DNA of 64,000 nt from Pseudomonas alkylphenolica (GTDB lineage: Bacteria > Pseudomonadota > Gammaproteobacteria > Pseudomonadales > Pseudomonadaceae): NCBI RefSeq assembly GCF_016009175.1, contig NZ_JADUCM010000029.1, forward strand, positions 1 to 64,000, given 5' to 3'. The translations under genes and the position numbers were made by a program. Of the stretch, positions 18,686 to 27,608 are shown in pieces. Positions within the stretch are counted from its first letter, which is position 1. Every line of letters starts with the position of its first letter. The notes beneath the pieces were generated by a model that was given only the letters and a program-made list of their open reading frames with translations, ran no database searches and had not been told where the DNA came from.

Positions 18686-19402
18686 TCACACAACCAGGCT
18701 GACTGCCAGCGGCAGGAACACCGCCGTGGCAACCCCCATCAGGCTCATCGCGAGGGCGGCAAACGCCCCGCATTCGTCACTTTCCTGCAGGGCCACCGAA
18801 GTGCCCACTGCGTGAGCGGTCACGCCCAACGCCATGCCCCGCGCCTCCGGGCTGTGCACACCACAGAGCGTCAACAAGCCGGGGCCGAAGATCGCGCCGA
18901 TCACGCCGGTGATCAACACGAACACCGCCGCCAGGGCAGCCACCCCGCCGATCTGCTCCGCCACCAGCATGGCAATGGGCGACGTCACCGATTTCGGCGC
19001 CATGGTCATCAGGATCATGTGTTCGGCACCAAACCACCAGCCGAGCAACAGGCAGGCACCCGTGGCGAACACCCCTCCGATAACCAGCGTAGTAAAGGTC
19101 GGCCAGAACAGCTGACGAATCCGCCGCAGATTGAGGTACAACGGTACGGCCAGTGCCACCGTGGCCGGCCCGAGGAGGATGCTCATGATCTCGGTACTTT
19201 TGCGGTATTCGCTGTAGGTCAAACCACATGCCAGCAGTACGCCAATGACCACCAGCATCGACACCAGTACCGGCTGCAGAAAGATCCAGCGGGTTTTCTC
19301 GTAGGCCGCCAACACCAGCTGGTAAGCCCCGAGGGTAATGCCGATGCCAAACAACGGGTGATGCACCACAGCGTCCAGCGCGCCGCTCCAGTCCAGGCTC
19401 AT
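18686..19402 (-). CDS. LrgB/CidB family membrane protein
   Basis: This 238-residue polytopic protein belongs to the LrgB family (KSVTSPIAMLVAEQIGG; ARGMALGVTAHAVGTS). LrgB/CidB partners of holin-like LrgA/CidA proteins influence murein hydrolase activity, programmed lysis and, in some bacteria, pyruvate or glycolate export. It overlaps the LrgA-like gene by 4 bases, so translation is coupled. Confidence 0.9.
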   Translation of the reverse strand: MSLDWSGALDAVVHHPLFGIGITLGAYQLVLAAYEKTRWIFLQPVLVSMLVVIGVLLACGLTYSEYRKSTEIMSILLGPATVALAVPLYLNLRRIRQLFWPTFTTLVIGGVFATGACLLLGWWFGAEHMILMTMAPKSVTSPIAMLVAEQIGGVAALAAVFVLITGVIGAIFGPGLLTLCGVHSPEARGMALGVTAHAVGTSVALQESDECGAFAALAMSLMGVATAVFLPLAVSLVV

Positions 19403-19761
19403 GAGCGCTCCTCACGTTTGTGTTGGCGCGCGATGAGCTTGTGCATCAGCACGCCGACAAAGGCCATGGTGACCAGGGCCGAAATCAGCAGTGCACCGAC
19501 GATCGCCCAGAAGTCCGCAGCAATATCGGAGGCATACACCATCACCCCGACCGCAGGCGGCACCAGCAACAACGGCAGGTAGCGCAGCAGACTGTTGGCC
19601 GCCTCATTCAAGGGCGCCCCGACTTCACCGCGCATCATCAGAAACACCAGCAGCAGCAACAAGCCGATGATCGGCCCGGGCAGGATCGGCACAAACAGAT
19701 GATTGATTGCCGTGCCCAGCAATTGAAACAACACCAGCCAGGTCAAACCACGCAACAGCAT
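19399..19761 (-). CDS. CidA/LrgA family holin-like protein
   Basis: This small membrane protein of 120 residues with about four helices contains the family hallmark FVPILPGPIIGLLLLLVFLMMRG. AAGGAG lies just before the ATG. It forms a two-gene operon with the downstream LrgB-like gene. The 160 bases upstream, shared with the divergent MaoC gene, hold the promoters; no regulator is adjacent. Confidence 0.9.
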   Translation of the reverse strand: MLLRGLTWLVLFQLLGTAINHLFVPILPGPIIGLLLLLVFLMMRGEVGAPLNEAANSLLRYLPLLLVPPAVGVMVYASDIAADFWAIVGALLISALVTMAFVGVLMHKLIARQHKREERS

Positions 19762-19925
19762 AAGACTCTCCTTGGGGCCTGACGGCCATTATAAGCATGC
19801 TAACGACCTGCCTATAACCTGATATTCGCCGAAAACATGGCGACTTGACCGCTTTTTAAAGGCGTGGTGATCTTAGACTTTCGTATACCCAAGTTATAAG
19901 AAAACCAAAAACAATCTGGAGAGTC

Positions 19926-20384
19926 ATGATGCCCCTAGTACCTGTTGCAGAGCTGTCGCAGTACGTTGGTAAGGAGCTGGGACGTTCCGAATGGCTGACC
20001 ATCGATCAGGCCCGCATCAACCTGTTTGCTGAAGCCACAGGCGACTTTCAGTTCATCCATGTGGACCCGGAGCAGGCGGCAAAAACGCCATTTGGCAGCA
20101 CCATTGCGCATGGCTTTCTGACCCTGTCACTGATCCCCAAACTCATGGAAGGCATCCTCGTTCTGCCTGAAGGCCTGAAAATGGTCGTCAACTACGGACT
20201 GGACAGCGTGCGCTTCATCCAGCCGGTAAAAGTCGACAGCAAGGTTCGCCTCAAGGTCGACCTGACCGAAGCCTTCGAGAAAAAGCCCGGCCAATGGCTG
20301 CTCAAGTTCACCGCCACCCTGGAAATCGAAGGCCAGGAAAAGCCCGCCTACATTGCCGAGCCGCTGACACTCTGCATTGTCTGA
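19926..20384 (+). CDS. MaoC family (R)-hydratase/dehydratase
   Basis: This 152-residue hot-dog-fold protein has the hydratase 2 motif FAEATGDFQFIHVDPEQAAKTPFGSTIAHGFLTL, where Asp and His form the catalytic pair. Such enzymes hydrate enoyl-CoAs to (R)-3-hydroxyacyl-CoAs and may feed polyhydroxyalkanoate synthesis; the substrate is not deduced here. GGAGAG precedes the start. Confidence 0.9.
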   Translation: MMPLVPVAELSQYVGKELGRSEWLTIDQARINLFAEATGDFQFIHVDPEQAAKTPFGSTIAHGFLTLSLIPKLMEGILVLPEGLKMVVNYGLDSVRFIQPVKVDSKVRLKVDLTEAFEKKPGQWLLKFTATLEIEGQEKPAYIAEPLTLCIV

Positions 20385-20396
20385 GCCTGCCGCGCA

Positions 20397-20423
20397 CTGA
20401 AACAGCCACTGCGGCTGTTTCAG
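20397..20423 (+). terminator. Hairpin after the MaoC gene
   Basis: CTGAAACAGCC and GGCTGTTTCAG form a perfect 11-bp stem with a 5-base loop a few bases after the stop codon. There is no long T-run. Confidence 0.6.
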
Positions 20424-20472
20424 CCCCTGCGTTGTACGGCATACTCTGGGCCTCACCCGTCTGGACCCCGTC

Positions 20473-22203
20473 ATGCGCCCACTCGTTCCGCTTGCCCTGA
20501 CCTTGCTGCTCGCCGCCTGTGGCGACGGTGAACCGCTGTCTCCACCTGACGCTCGTCTGCCCGACGGTGGCCGTTTCCGGGGCCAGGTGATCGATGGACT
20601 ATTGCAAGGCGCAGGACGCATCGACTACCCCAATGGCAGCTGGTACGCCGGCAACTTCCTCAATGGCCAATGGCATGGCCAGGGCGAATGGCATGGCAGC
20701 AATGGCGAGGTATATCGGGGGCAGTTCCAGCAGGGCCTGTTCCATGGTCAGGGCACCCTGAAAACTCCGGGCAGCAGCTATTCAGGCGGCTTCAAACTGG
20801 GTCGCCGCGAGGGTGAAGGCACCCTGAAAGAAAGCGGCTCGGTGTACCGCGGCCAGTTCAAGGACGACCAGTACAGCGGCGCCGGCCATCTGGAACTGGC
20901 AGACGGCAGTCAGTACCAGGGTCTGTTTGCCCGTGGCAAACCCAATGGCGAAGGTATCCGCAGCGATGCCAGCGGCAACCAGTTCAGCGGCCGTTTCGTC
21001 AATGGTCAGCTCGAAGGCAGCGGCACCTTCAACAGCGCCGAAGGCGACCAGTACATCGGCGCATTCCGGGACAATCACCTGGAAGGCCGTGGCCGCTACG
21101 AAAACGCCGATGGCGACGTGTGGATCGGCCAGTTCAAAGACGGAACGCTCAACGGCAAGGGTGAACTGATCGGCAGCGACGGCAGCCATTACACCGGCAA
21201 CTTTCGCGACTGGCGTTTTTCTGGAAAAGGCCGCCTGCAACTGAGCGACGGCAGCCTTTATGTCGGCGGTTTCGACAACGACGCCTACCAGGGCCATGGC
21301 CGCCTGAGCCTGACCGATGGCAGCAGCCAGAGTGGCTACTGGGTCAATGGCCAGTTGGTGCGCGACGACCAGGGGCGCCTGCTGCCGGATCCGCTCGAGC
21401 TGGCCTTGCTCAACCAAGGGCATTTGCTGGAACAGGCGCTCGCCAAGGTTCCGGCGTCAACCCCGCAAATTGAACTGTACAGCCTGACTCTGGCCGGCGA
21501 TGGCAATCAAAGCGTGTTCCTGCGCGAAGCCGATTATGTCAGCGCCCTGCTCAAGGGCCGCTTTGGTGCCGTGGGCCAGATCAACCTGGTGAACCACCGC
21601 GACCACCTCGACGACCGCGTAATGGCCACCCGCGAAAACCTCAGCCAGGCCGCGCGCACCCTGGCTGAACGCAGCGGTCCCGAAGATCTGGTGTTCATCT
21701 ACCTGACCAGCCACGGCAGCCATGATCACGAACTGGTGCTGGATGTGCCGCGCCTGCAACTGGCCGACCTGCCGGCCGACGCATTGGCCAGTGCCCTGGC
21801 ACCGCTCAAGGAGCGCGACAAGGTGATTGTCATCTCGGCCTGCTATTCCGGTGGTTACATCGACGCCCTGAAAGACAACAAGACCCTGATCATGACCGCC
21901 TCGCGTGCCGACCGGGTCTCGTTTGGCTGTTCTGAAGAGGCTGACTTCACCTATTTTGGCGACGCCTTGTTCGCCCAGGCGCTGAACCAGACAGACGACT
22001 TGCGCCAAGCGTTTGACAGGGCCCGCGCCACCGTCGCCGAGCGCGAAGCCGCCGAAGGATTCGAAGCGTCCGAACCGCAAATCTGGGCCCCGACCGAGGT
22101 ACTGGCACATTGGCAACGATTGCGCCAACAGCAGGCGCGTAAAGCCCTGCAGAGCAATGCCGGGAACGAGACAGAGCATGCAAAAAGTGCCGGCAACCAC
22201 TAA
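20473..22203 (+). CDS. MORN-repeat lipoprotein with C13 (caspase-like) peptidase domain
   Basis: The 576-residue product has a lipobox (LLLAAC) and about eleven MORN repeats of ~23 residues (pattern YxGxFxxGxxxGxGxLxxxxG) from residue ~33 to ~300. The C-terminal domain is of the peptidase C13 (legumain, clan CD) type. The predicted catalytic His is in YLTSHGSHDHE and Cys in VISACYSGGYID. It is predicted to be envelope-anchored and to process or bind proteins; the substrate is unknown. The following oxidoreductase gene starts 26 bases later. Confidence 0.85.
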   Translation: MRPLVPLALTLLLAACGDGEPLSPPDARLPDGGRFRGQVIDGLLQGAGRIDYPNGSWYAGNFLNGQWHGQGEWHGSNGEVYRGQFQQGLFHGQGTLKTPGSSYSGGFKLGRREGEGTLKESGSVYRGQFKDDQYSGAGHLELADGSQYQGLFARGKPNGEGIRSDASGNQFSGRFVNGQLEGSGTFNSAEGDQYIGAFRDNHLEGRGRYENADGDVWIGQFKDGTLNGKGELIGSDGSHYTGNFRDWRFSGKGRLQLSDGSLYVGGFDNDAYQGHGRLSLTDGSSQSGYWVNGQLVRDDQGRLLPDPLELALLNQGHLLEQALAKVPASTPQIELYSLTLAGDGNQSVFLREADYVSALLKGRFGAVGQINLVNHRDHLDDRVMATRENLSQAARTLAERSGPEDLVFIYLTSHGSHDHELVLDVPRLQLADLPADALASALAPLKERDKVIVISACYSGGYIDALKDNKTLIMTASRADRVSFGCSEEADFTYFGDALFAQALNQTDDLRQAFDRARATVAEREAAEGFEASEPQIWAPTEVLAHWQRLRQQQARKALQSNAGNETEHAKSAGNH

Positions 22204-22229
22204 GCTGAGTGTAACAAGGGAGAGACATC

Positions 22230-22871
22230 ATGTACTTGACGCCTCAGCACATCTTGCTTGCCGGAGCGACTGGCCTTACCGGAGAACACCTGCTTGACCG
22301 GTTGCTCAACGAGCCGACCGTCAGCCGGGTATTAGCCCCCACCCGCCGCCCTCTGGCCGAGCACCCGCACCTGGAAAACCCGGTGGGTGACCCGGCGGTT
22401 TTCCTGCCGCAACTGGCCGGGCGCGTCGACATTGCTTTCTGCTGCCTGGGTACCACCATCAAACAGGCCGGCTCCGAGCCCGCCTTCCGCGCGGTTGACC
22501 TGGACATGGTCGTGGCGTTTGGCAAGCGCGCCCGGGAAATGGGTGCACGCCATCTGCTGGTAGTCAGCGCACTAGGCGCCGACCGCCGATCACCGATTTT
22601 TTACAACCGGGTCAAGGGAGAAATGGAGTACGCGCTGAAGGCTCAAGACTGGCCGCAGCTAACCATTGCCCGCCCTTCGCTGCTGCTCGGCGAGCGTACC
22701 GAGCCACGGCTGGCCGAGCGCGTGGCCGGGCCCTTCTCGAAACTGATCCCCGGCAAGTATCGCGGCATCGAAGCCTGCCAGCTGGCCCGGGCGTTGTGGC
22801 GCCTGGCGCTGGAGGAGCAGGACGGGATTCGCATTGTCGAATCCGATGAGTTGCGCCGGCTGGGGAAATAA
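22230..22871 (+). CDS. NAD(P)-binding oxidoreductase (atypical SDR, HTATIP2-like)
   Basis: This 213-residue Rossmann-fold protein starts with the nucleotide-binding turn LAGATGLTGEHLL and contains FNRVKGEME-like FYNRVKGEMEYAL (active-site YxxxK analogue). It resembles NAD(P)H-binding epimerase-like proteins of the HTATIP2 group, whose bacterial substrates are unknown. AAGGGAG lies before the start. Confidence 0.85.
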   Translation: MYLTPQHILLAGATGLTGEHLLDRLLNEPTVSRVLAPTRRPLAEHPHLENPVGDPAVFLPQLAGRVDIAFCCLGTTIKQAGSEPAFRAVDLDMVVAFGKRAREMGARHLLVVSALGADRRSPIFYNRVKGEMEYALKAQDWPQLTIARPSLLLGERTEPRLAERVAGPFSKLIPGKYRGIEACQLARALWRLALEEQDGIRIVESDELRRLGK

Positions 22872-22953
22872 TTTACCGGCGGCGGTCCGGCGTCCCGGTA
22901 AATTCGCTCCTACAAGTAGTGTCGGGTCAGCAATCCCACCTGTAGGCCTTCGA

Positions 22954-23045
22954 CGTAGGAGCCAGGCTTGCCGGCGAACCAGGCACCGCGGTGCCCCTGA
23001 TGCACCGCGTCATCGTTTTTCGCGGGCAAGCCACGCTCCTACAGG
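22954..23045. repeat. REP palindrome pair B
   Basis: Inverted REP units (CGTAGGAGCCAGGCTTGCC... and ...GGGCAAGCCACGCTCCTACAG) lie in the convergent gap between the oxidoreductase and the YceK-like gene. A partial third unit (TTCGCTCCTACAAG) lies at 22902-22917. The rest of 22872-23090 shows no gene. Confidence 0.8.
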
Positions 23046-23090
23046 TTGGGGTGCACCGCAGACCTGTAAGCGGGTTTACCCGCGAATAGG

Positions 23091-23378
23091 TTACAACCCA
23101 CCCGTTGCCTGAAACCCAATCCCCAGCGCCGTCAATGCCGACAAGGGCAGCAACAGGGTGTCGAGCAGCAGGCTGCCCGGCAGATCCAGCCCGGGATAAT
23201 GCGGGGCTTCGGCACCAAAGCGGTCCATGGCACAGCAACCACCCTGCAACGCATAGAGATCCAGGCGCGTGCCGCTATACACCAGTGGCGCATCCGGCTT
23301 GGCTGCATCGAGGGTGCGCACCGTAGCGCAACCACCGAGCAGCACACCGATCAGTACAACGCCAAGCAATCGCTTCAT
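23091..23378 (-). CDS. YceK/YidQ family lipoprotein
   Basis: This small lipoprotein (95 residues, lipobox LLGGC) contains YSGTRLDLYAL and LPGSLLLDTLLLPLSALTALG, matching the YceK/YidQ (DUF1375) family of unknown function. It overlaps the ubiX stop by an ATGA junction, so it is the last gene of an mpl-ubiX-yceK transcript. Confidence 0.85.
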   Translation of the reverse strand: MKRLLGVVLIGVLLGGCATVRTLDAAKPDAPLVYSGTRLDLYALQGGCCAMDRFGAEAPHYPGLDLPGSLLLDTLLLPLSALTALGIGFQATGGL

Positions 23379-24004
23379 TCATCGGCGCCGAAATGATGCT
23401 CGCCCCAACGCGGCAGCATGTCCTGGGGAATATCCAGCAGGTTGAGAATCCGCGCCACGACGAAGTCGATCAGGTCGTCGATGGTCTGCGGCTGGTGATA
23501 GAACCCCGGTGCCGCCGGCAAGATTACCGCGCCCATGTTCGACAGCTTGAGCATGTTCTCAAGGTGAATGGTCGAAAACGGTGCCTCGCGCGGCACCAGA
23601 ATCAATTGCCGGCGCTCCTTGAGGGTGACATCGGCAGCGCGCTCGATCAGGTTGTTGCAGGCTCCGGTGGCAATCGCCGACAGCGTCCCGGTGGAGCACG
23701 GCACCACCACCATTGCTGCTGGCGCACCGGAGCCAGAGGCCACCGGCGACATCCAGTCTTCCTTGCCGTACACGCGGATCTGCCCGGCGGCAGCCCCGGT
23801 GTACTCGGTCAGGAAGGCCTGGATTGCCTGAGGCTTGGCCGGCAGCAACACATCGGTCTCGGTCGACATCACCAGTTGCGCAGCCTTGGAGATCAGGAAA
23901 TGCACCTCACGGTCTTCGCGCACCAGGCAATCGAGCAGGCGCAGCCCGTACTGCGCCCCCGACGCCCCGGTCATGGCCAGGGTGATGCGTTCCGGCCCGC
24001 TCAT
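23375..24004 (-). CDS. ubiX: Flavin prenyltransferase UbiX
   Basis: UbiX makes prenylated FMN, the cofactor for UbiD decarboxylase in ubiquinone synthesis. It is 209 residues from MSGPERITLAMTGASGAQYGL, with the conserved PCSTGTLSAIATGACNNLIERAADVTLKE and LVPREAPFSTIHLENML. The start overlaps the mpl stop (ATGA) and was chosen over longer in-frame extensions for that reason and for family length. Confidence 0.95.
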   Translation of the reverse strand: MSGPERITLAMTGASGAQYGLRLLDCLVREDREVHFLISKAAQLVMSTETDVLLPAKPQAIQAFLTEYTGAAAGQIRVYGKEDWMSPVASGSGAPAAMVVVPCSTGTLSAIATGACNNLIERAADVTLKERRQLILVPREAPFSTIHLENMLKLSNMGAVILPAAPGFYHQPQTIDDLIDFVVARILNLLDIPQDMLPRWGEHHFGADE

Positions 24005-25350
24005 TTCAGCGCCTCGGCCAGCTTGCCGTGCAATCCGCCAAAGCCGCCGTTGCTCATGATCACCACCTGGGTGCCCGGCTTGGCCTGGCTTTTGACACGT
24101 TCGATGATGGCTTCCAGGCTGTCGGCGACAACCGAAGGCACCTTGCACTCAGCGGCGGTGGCCGCCAGGTCCCAACCAAGGTTCGGCGGCGCGTACCAGA
24201 TGACCTGGTCGGCGTCATTGACACTTTCCGGCAAGCCATCACGGTGAGCGCCGAGCTTCATCGAGTTGGAACGCGGCTCGATCACTGCAATCAGCGGCGC
24301 ATTGCCGATGCGTTTGCGCAGGCCGTCGAGGGTGGTGGCAATCGCGGTCGGGTGATGGGCGAAGTCGTCATAGATCGTCACGCCCTGCACTTCAGCGACT
24401 TTCTCCATGCGCCGTTTCACGCTTTTGAACGCGCTCAGTGCAGCAATACCCAGCGCCGGCACCACACCGACATGGCGAGCGGCCGCCAGAGTGGCCAAGG
24501 CGTTGGCGACGTTGTGCTGACCGGTCAGCTCCCACTCGACCACCCCCTGGGTTTCGCCCTCGAAGCTGACCTCAAAGCGCGAACCGTCGGCACTGAGCAG
24601 TCTGACCTGCCACTGCCCGCCTTCGCCAGTGGTTTGCACCGGGGTCCAGCAACCCATCTTGATCACCCGCTCAAGCGCAGGCTCGGTGGTGGGATGAATC
24701 ACCAGGCCTTCGCTCGGGATGGTCCGCACCAGGTGGTGGAACTGGCGCTCGATGGCCGCCAGGTCCGGGAAGATATCCGCGTGATCAAACTCAAGGTTAT
24801 TGAGGATCGCAGTACGCGGGCGGTAGTGAACGAACTTCGAGCGCTTGTCGAAAAACGCGCTGTCGTATTCATCGGCCTCGACCACGAAGAACGGCGTGCC
24901 GCCCAGGCGAGCCGACACCGAGAAGTTTTGTGGTACGCCACCGATGAGGAAGCCCGGGCTCATCCCGGCATGCTCCAGCACCCAGGCCAGCATGCTGCTG
25001 GTGGTGGTTTTGCCATGGGTACCCGCTACCGCCAGCACCCAGCGGCCCTGCAGCACGTGATCGGCCAGCCACTGCGGGCCCGAAACGTAAGGCAAACCCT
25101 TGTTGAGGACATACTCCACTGCCGGGTTGCCCCGCGACAGCGCGTTGCCGATCACCACCAGATCAGGCGCCGGGTCCAGTTGCGCGGCGTCATAGCCTTG
25201 CGTCAACTCGATACCCTGGGCTTCAAGCTGGGTGCTCATGGGTGGGTAGACATTGGCGTCGGAGCCTGTCACCCGATGCCCGAGTTCTTTGGCCAGCACT
25301 GCCAGTGAACCCATGAAAGTGCCGCAAATACCAAGAATATGAATGTGCAT
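24001..25350 (-). CDS. mpl: UDP-MurNAc-tripeptide ligase Mpl
   Basis: Mpl ligates recycled murein tripeptide to UDP-MurNAc. It is 449 residues beginning MHIHILGICGTFMGSLAVLA, with the Mur ligase P-loop AVAGTHGKTTTSSML, LEFDHADIF, and the C-terminal IYDDFAHHPTAI. It completes a recycling set in this window together with ldcA and the lytic transglycosylases. Confidence 0.95.
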   Translation of the reverse strand: MHIHILGICGTFMGSLAVLAKELGHRVTGSDANVYPPMSTQLEAQGIELTQGYDAAQLDPAPDLVVIGNALSRGNPAVEYVLNKGLPYVSGPQWLADHVLQGRWVLAVAGTHGKTTTSSMLAWVLEHAGMSPGFLIGGVPQNFSVSARLGGTPFFVVEADEYDSAFFDKRSKFVHYRPRTAILNNLEFDHADIFPDLAAIERQFHHLVRTIPSEGLVIHPTTEPALERVIKMGCWTPVQTTGEGGQWQVRLLSADGSRFEVSFEGETQGVVEWELTGQHNVANALATLAAARHVGVVPALGIAALSAFKSVKRRMEKVAEVQGVTIYDDFAHHPTAIATTLDGLRKRIGNAPLIAVIEPRSNSMKLGAHRDGLPESVNDADQVIWYAPPNLGWDLAATAAECKVPSVVADSLEAIIERVKSQAKPGTQVVIMSNGGFGGLHGKLAEALK

Positions 25351-25416
25351 TATCGACCTCGCAAAACGTCGAGGCAGGGTAGCCCAGGGCGCAGGAATTC
25401 GCATCCTGTGTTTCGC

Positions 25417-27342
25417 TCAAAGGCTGCGGGCGATCCCGTGTTTGCGAAGTTTTCGATACAAGGTATTACGGCTAACCCCCAACTGCGCGGCCACGTGGGT
25501 CATGTGCCAGCGTTGTTGCTCCAGCACGTTGAGCAAGGCATTGCGTTCGGCACTGTCGAGCAGCGGCGCGGGGTTATCCACAGCCTCGGTATGTCGGGTC
25601 GGCTGTGACGCCTGACGCACCACCAGTGGCAGCTCGCTAAAGCTGATGCGCCCGTCTTCGCACAGCGCCACCAAGGTACGCAACACATTGCGCAACTGGC
25701 GCACGTTACCCGGCCAGGCGAATTCAAGCAGCGCCCGTCGCGCTTCCGGCTCCAGGCTGACACGTTGCTTGCCCGCCTCTTCGGCGAGCAGGAAATCCAG
25801 CAGCTGAGATTTGTCGCTGCGCTCGCGCAGGGCCGGCAGTTCGATCTCCAGGCCATTGAGCCGGTAATAAAGGTCTTCGCGAAAGCTACCGTCTTCGACA
25901 CGCTCCAGCAGGTTACGGTGCGTGGCACTGATAATGCGCACGTTGACGGCCTGTGGCTCGCCCCCGATCGGCACCACCATGCGGTCTTCCAGCACCCGCA
26001 GCAGGCGGGTCTGCAGGGCCAGTGGCATGTCGCCGATCTCGTCCAGCAACAGGGTGCCGCCATCGGCCTGCTGCAGCTTGCCGCGCATGCCCTCCTTGCG
26101 CGCACCGGTGAAACTGCCGCCGCGATAACCGAACAGCTCGCTTTCGATCAGGCTTTCCGGAATGGAGGCGCAGTTCAGAGCGACAAAGGCCCGGTCACGG
26201 CGCTGGCTGGCCTGGTGAACGGCTTTGGCAAACGCCTCCTTGCCGCTGCCGGTTTCGCCATTGATCAACAGCGGAACGTCACGCTCAAACACCCGCACAG
26301 CGCGCCGGAATTCATTCTGCAGCAACGGATCGAGCAAGCAGATGCCCCCGGCCTTCTCTGCCTGAGTGACGGGTATCGGTACAGGTAACGCAGGCTGGAC
26401 CGGTGCACGCACCTGTCCTCGCAGGCTGGCGAACACCAGGCGGCCGTCGCGGGTGCGCAGTGGCCAGCTGGTGCTGGCCTGCGCCGTGGCGCGGCTGAAC
26501 AACTCGTCCAGGGCGCAATCGAAAAAGTTCTCGACCGGCTTGCCCAGCGCGCCGCCGCGAATGGTACCGAGCAGGTTCAAGGCACTCTGGTTGACCGCAC
26601 AGATGCGCCCGTCGCCGTCAAAGGCCAGCAAGCCTTCACTGAACAGGCCGACCGATTCGGCCTGCAGGTGAAAACGCAACAGCCACTGGTTCTCGAAATA
26701 ACGCAGGAAATAGCAGCTCTCGATCATCTTCGCCGAGAGGTTCACTAACGCCATGGTGTGGAACTGGCTCTGCCGGGAAACATCCGGGCGCACCGACGAC
26801 ACATCAAGTACCGCGAGCAGTTCGCCGTGCGGGTCGAACACCGGGCTTGCCGAGCAGGTCAGGCCGGTGTGGCGGCCACGGAAATGTTCGTCCTGGTGGA
26901 TGGTCAGCGCCTGACGCTCGACCAGGCACGTGCCGATGCCGTTGGTGCCTTCGCGGGCCTCGCTCCAGTCGGCGCCCAGCCACAGCCCGGCACGCTCGAA
27001 ACCACGGCGTTCGGTAGGCGCGGTGACGCAATTGAGGATCACCCCGCGGGCATCGGTCAGCAGCACCGCGTGACCGGCTCCGGAGAGCTGCTGGTGGAGG
27101 CTGTTCATCTCGTTGCCGGCGATCTGCAGCACTTGCTGCAGGCGCTCGCGGCTCTCCAGCACGCGGCCGTGCTCAAGCACCGTGGGCGCCATACTCTGGG
27201 CCGGGTCGAGGTGGTAATCCTCCAGGCAGCGCAACCATGAGCGGGCAATCGACGGGTCACTGCCCGGCCCGTGCACCTGCGCTTTACCCTGGGTCACCGT
27301 GAGCACTTGCCGGGCGTGCCGGCTGAGGTGGTTGTTCTGCAC
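25417..27342 (-). CDS. eatR: Sigma54-dependent activator EatR (AcoR type)
   Basis: This 641-residue enhancer-binding protein has an N-terminal GAF-like sensor, a PAS-like region (LLAFDGDGRICAVNQSAL) and an AAA+ domain with Walker A GETGSGKEAF. The sigma54-contact loop reads GSFTGA and the Walker B region GGTLLLDEIGD. A C-terminal Fis-type helix-turn-helix (HMTHVAAQLGVSRNTLYRKLRKHG) binds DNA. It is divergent from exaC-eat-eutBC. In P. aeruginosa the enhancer-binding protein at this position, EatR, activates ethanolamine use with RpoN; the same role is inferred from synteny. Confidence 0.88.
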   Translation of the reverse strand: MQNNHLSRHARQVLTVTQGKAQVHGPGSDPSIARSWLRCLEDYHLDPAQSMAPTVLEHGRVLESRERLQQVLQIAGNEMNSLHQQLSGAGHAVLLTDARGVILNCVTAPTERRGFERAGLWLGADWSEAREGTNGIGTCLVERQALTIHQDEHFRGRHTGLTCSASPVFDPHGELLAVLDVSSVRPDVSRQSQFHTMALVNLSAKMIESCYFLRYFENQWLLRFHLQAESVGLFSEGLLAFDGDGRICAVNQSALNLLGTIRGGALGKPVENFFDCALDELFSRATAQASTSWPLRTRDGRLVFASLRGQVRAPVQPALPVPIPVTQAEKAGGICLLDPLLQNEFRRAVRVFERDVPLLINGETGSGKEAFAKAVHQASQRRDRAFVALNCASIPESLIESELFGYRGGSFTGARKEGMRGKLQQADGGTLLLDEIGDMPLALQTRLLRVLEDRMVVPIGGEPQAVNVRIISATHRNLLERVEDGSFREDLYYRLNGLEIELPALRERSDKSQLLDFLLAEEAGKQRVSLEPEARRALLEFAWPGNVRQLRNVLRTLVALCEDGRISFSELPLVVRQASQPTRHTEAVDNPAPLLDSAERNALLNVLEQQRWHMTHVAAQLGVSRNTLYRKLRKHGIARSL

Positions 27343-27429
27343 TTTTTATTGTTCTCCGCAGACGAGTGGACCCAGCATCCTCCACCCGCCCGCGCATTGC
27401 AATGCCGGCTTGACCGCCGAGTCACAGGC

Positions 27430-27468
27430 TGTGCCATTAACGGTACAAAGTGTCACCCGCCCTGTACC
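27430..27468 (+). promoter_or_regulatory. Candidate EatR upstream activating sites
   Basis: TGTGCC-ATTAAC-GGTACA (27430-27447) is a near-perfect inverted repeat. The half site TGTACC recurs at 27463-27468. They lie about 100 bases upstream of the sigma54 promoter, the usual enhancer distance. Assignment to EatR is inferred from position. Confidence 0.5.
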
Positions 27469-27543
27469 GGCACTGCCACACACGCAGCCTCCAGCCTGTG
27501 GAAAAATCCCGCAACCCCTTGATTTATCTAGCCCTGGCAACAC

Positions 27544-27559
27544 TGGCCCAAGCCTTGCT
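27544..27559 (+). promoter_or_regulatory. Sigma54 (-24/-12) promoter for exaC-eat-eutBC
   Basis: TGGCCC-N5-TTGCT has the invariant GG and GC 12 bases apart as in the RpoN consensus TGGCAC-N5-TTGCA. It lies about 50 bases before the exaC start and opposite a sigma54 activator gene. Confidence 0.75.
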
Positions 27560-27608
27560 CTATGCTGTTAATAACCTCCCAACAAACACAAAAGCCAGGA
27601 GACACACC

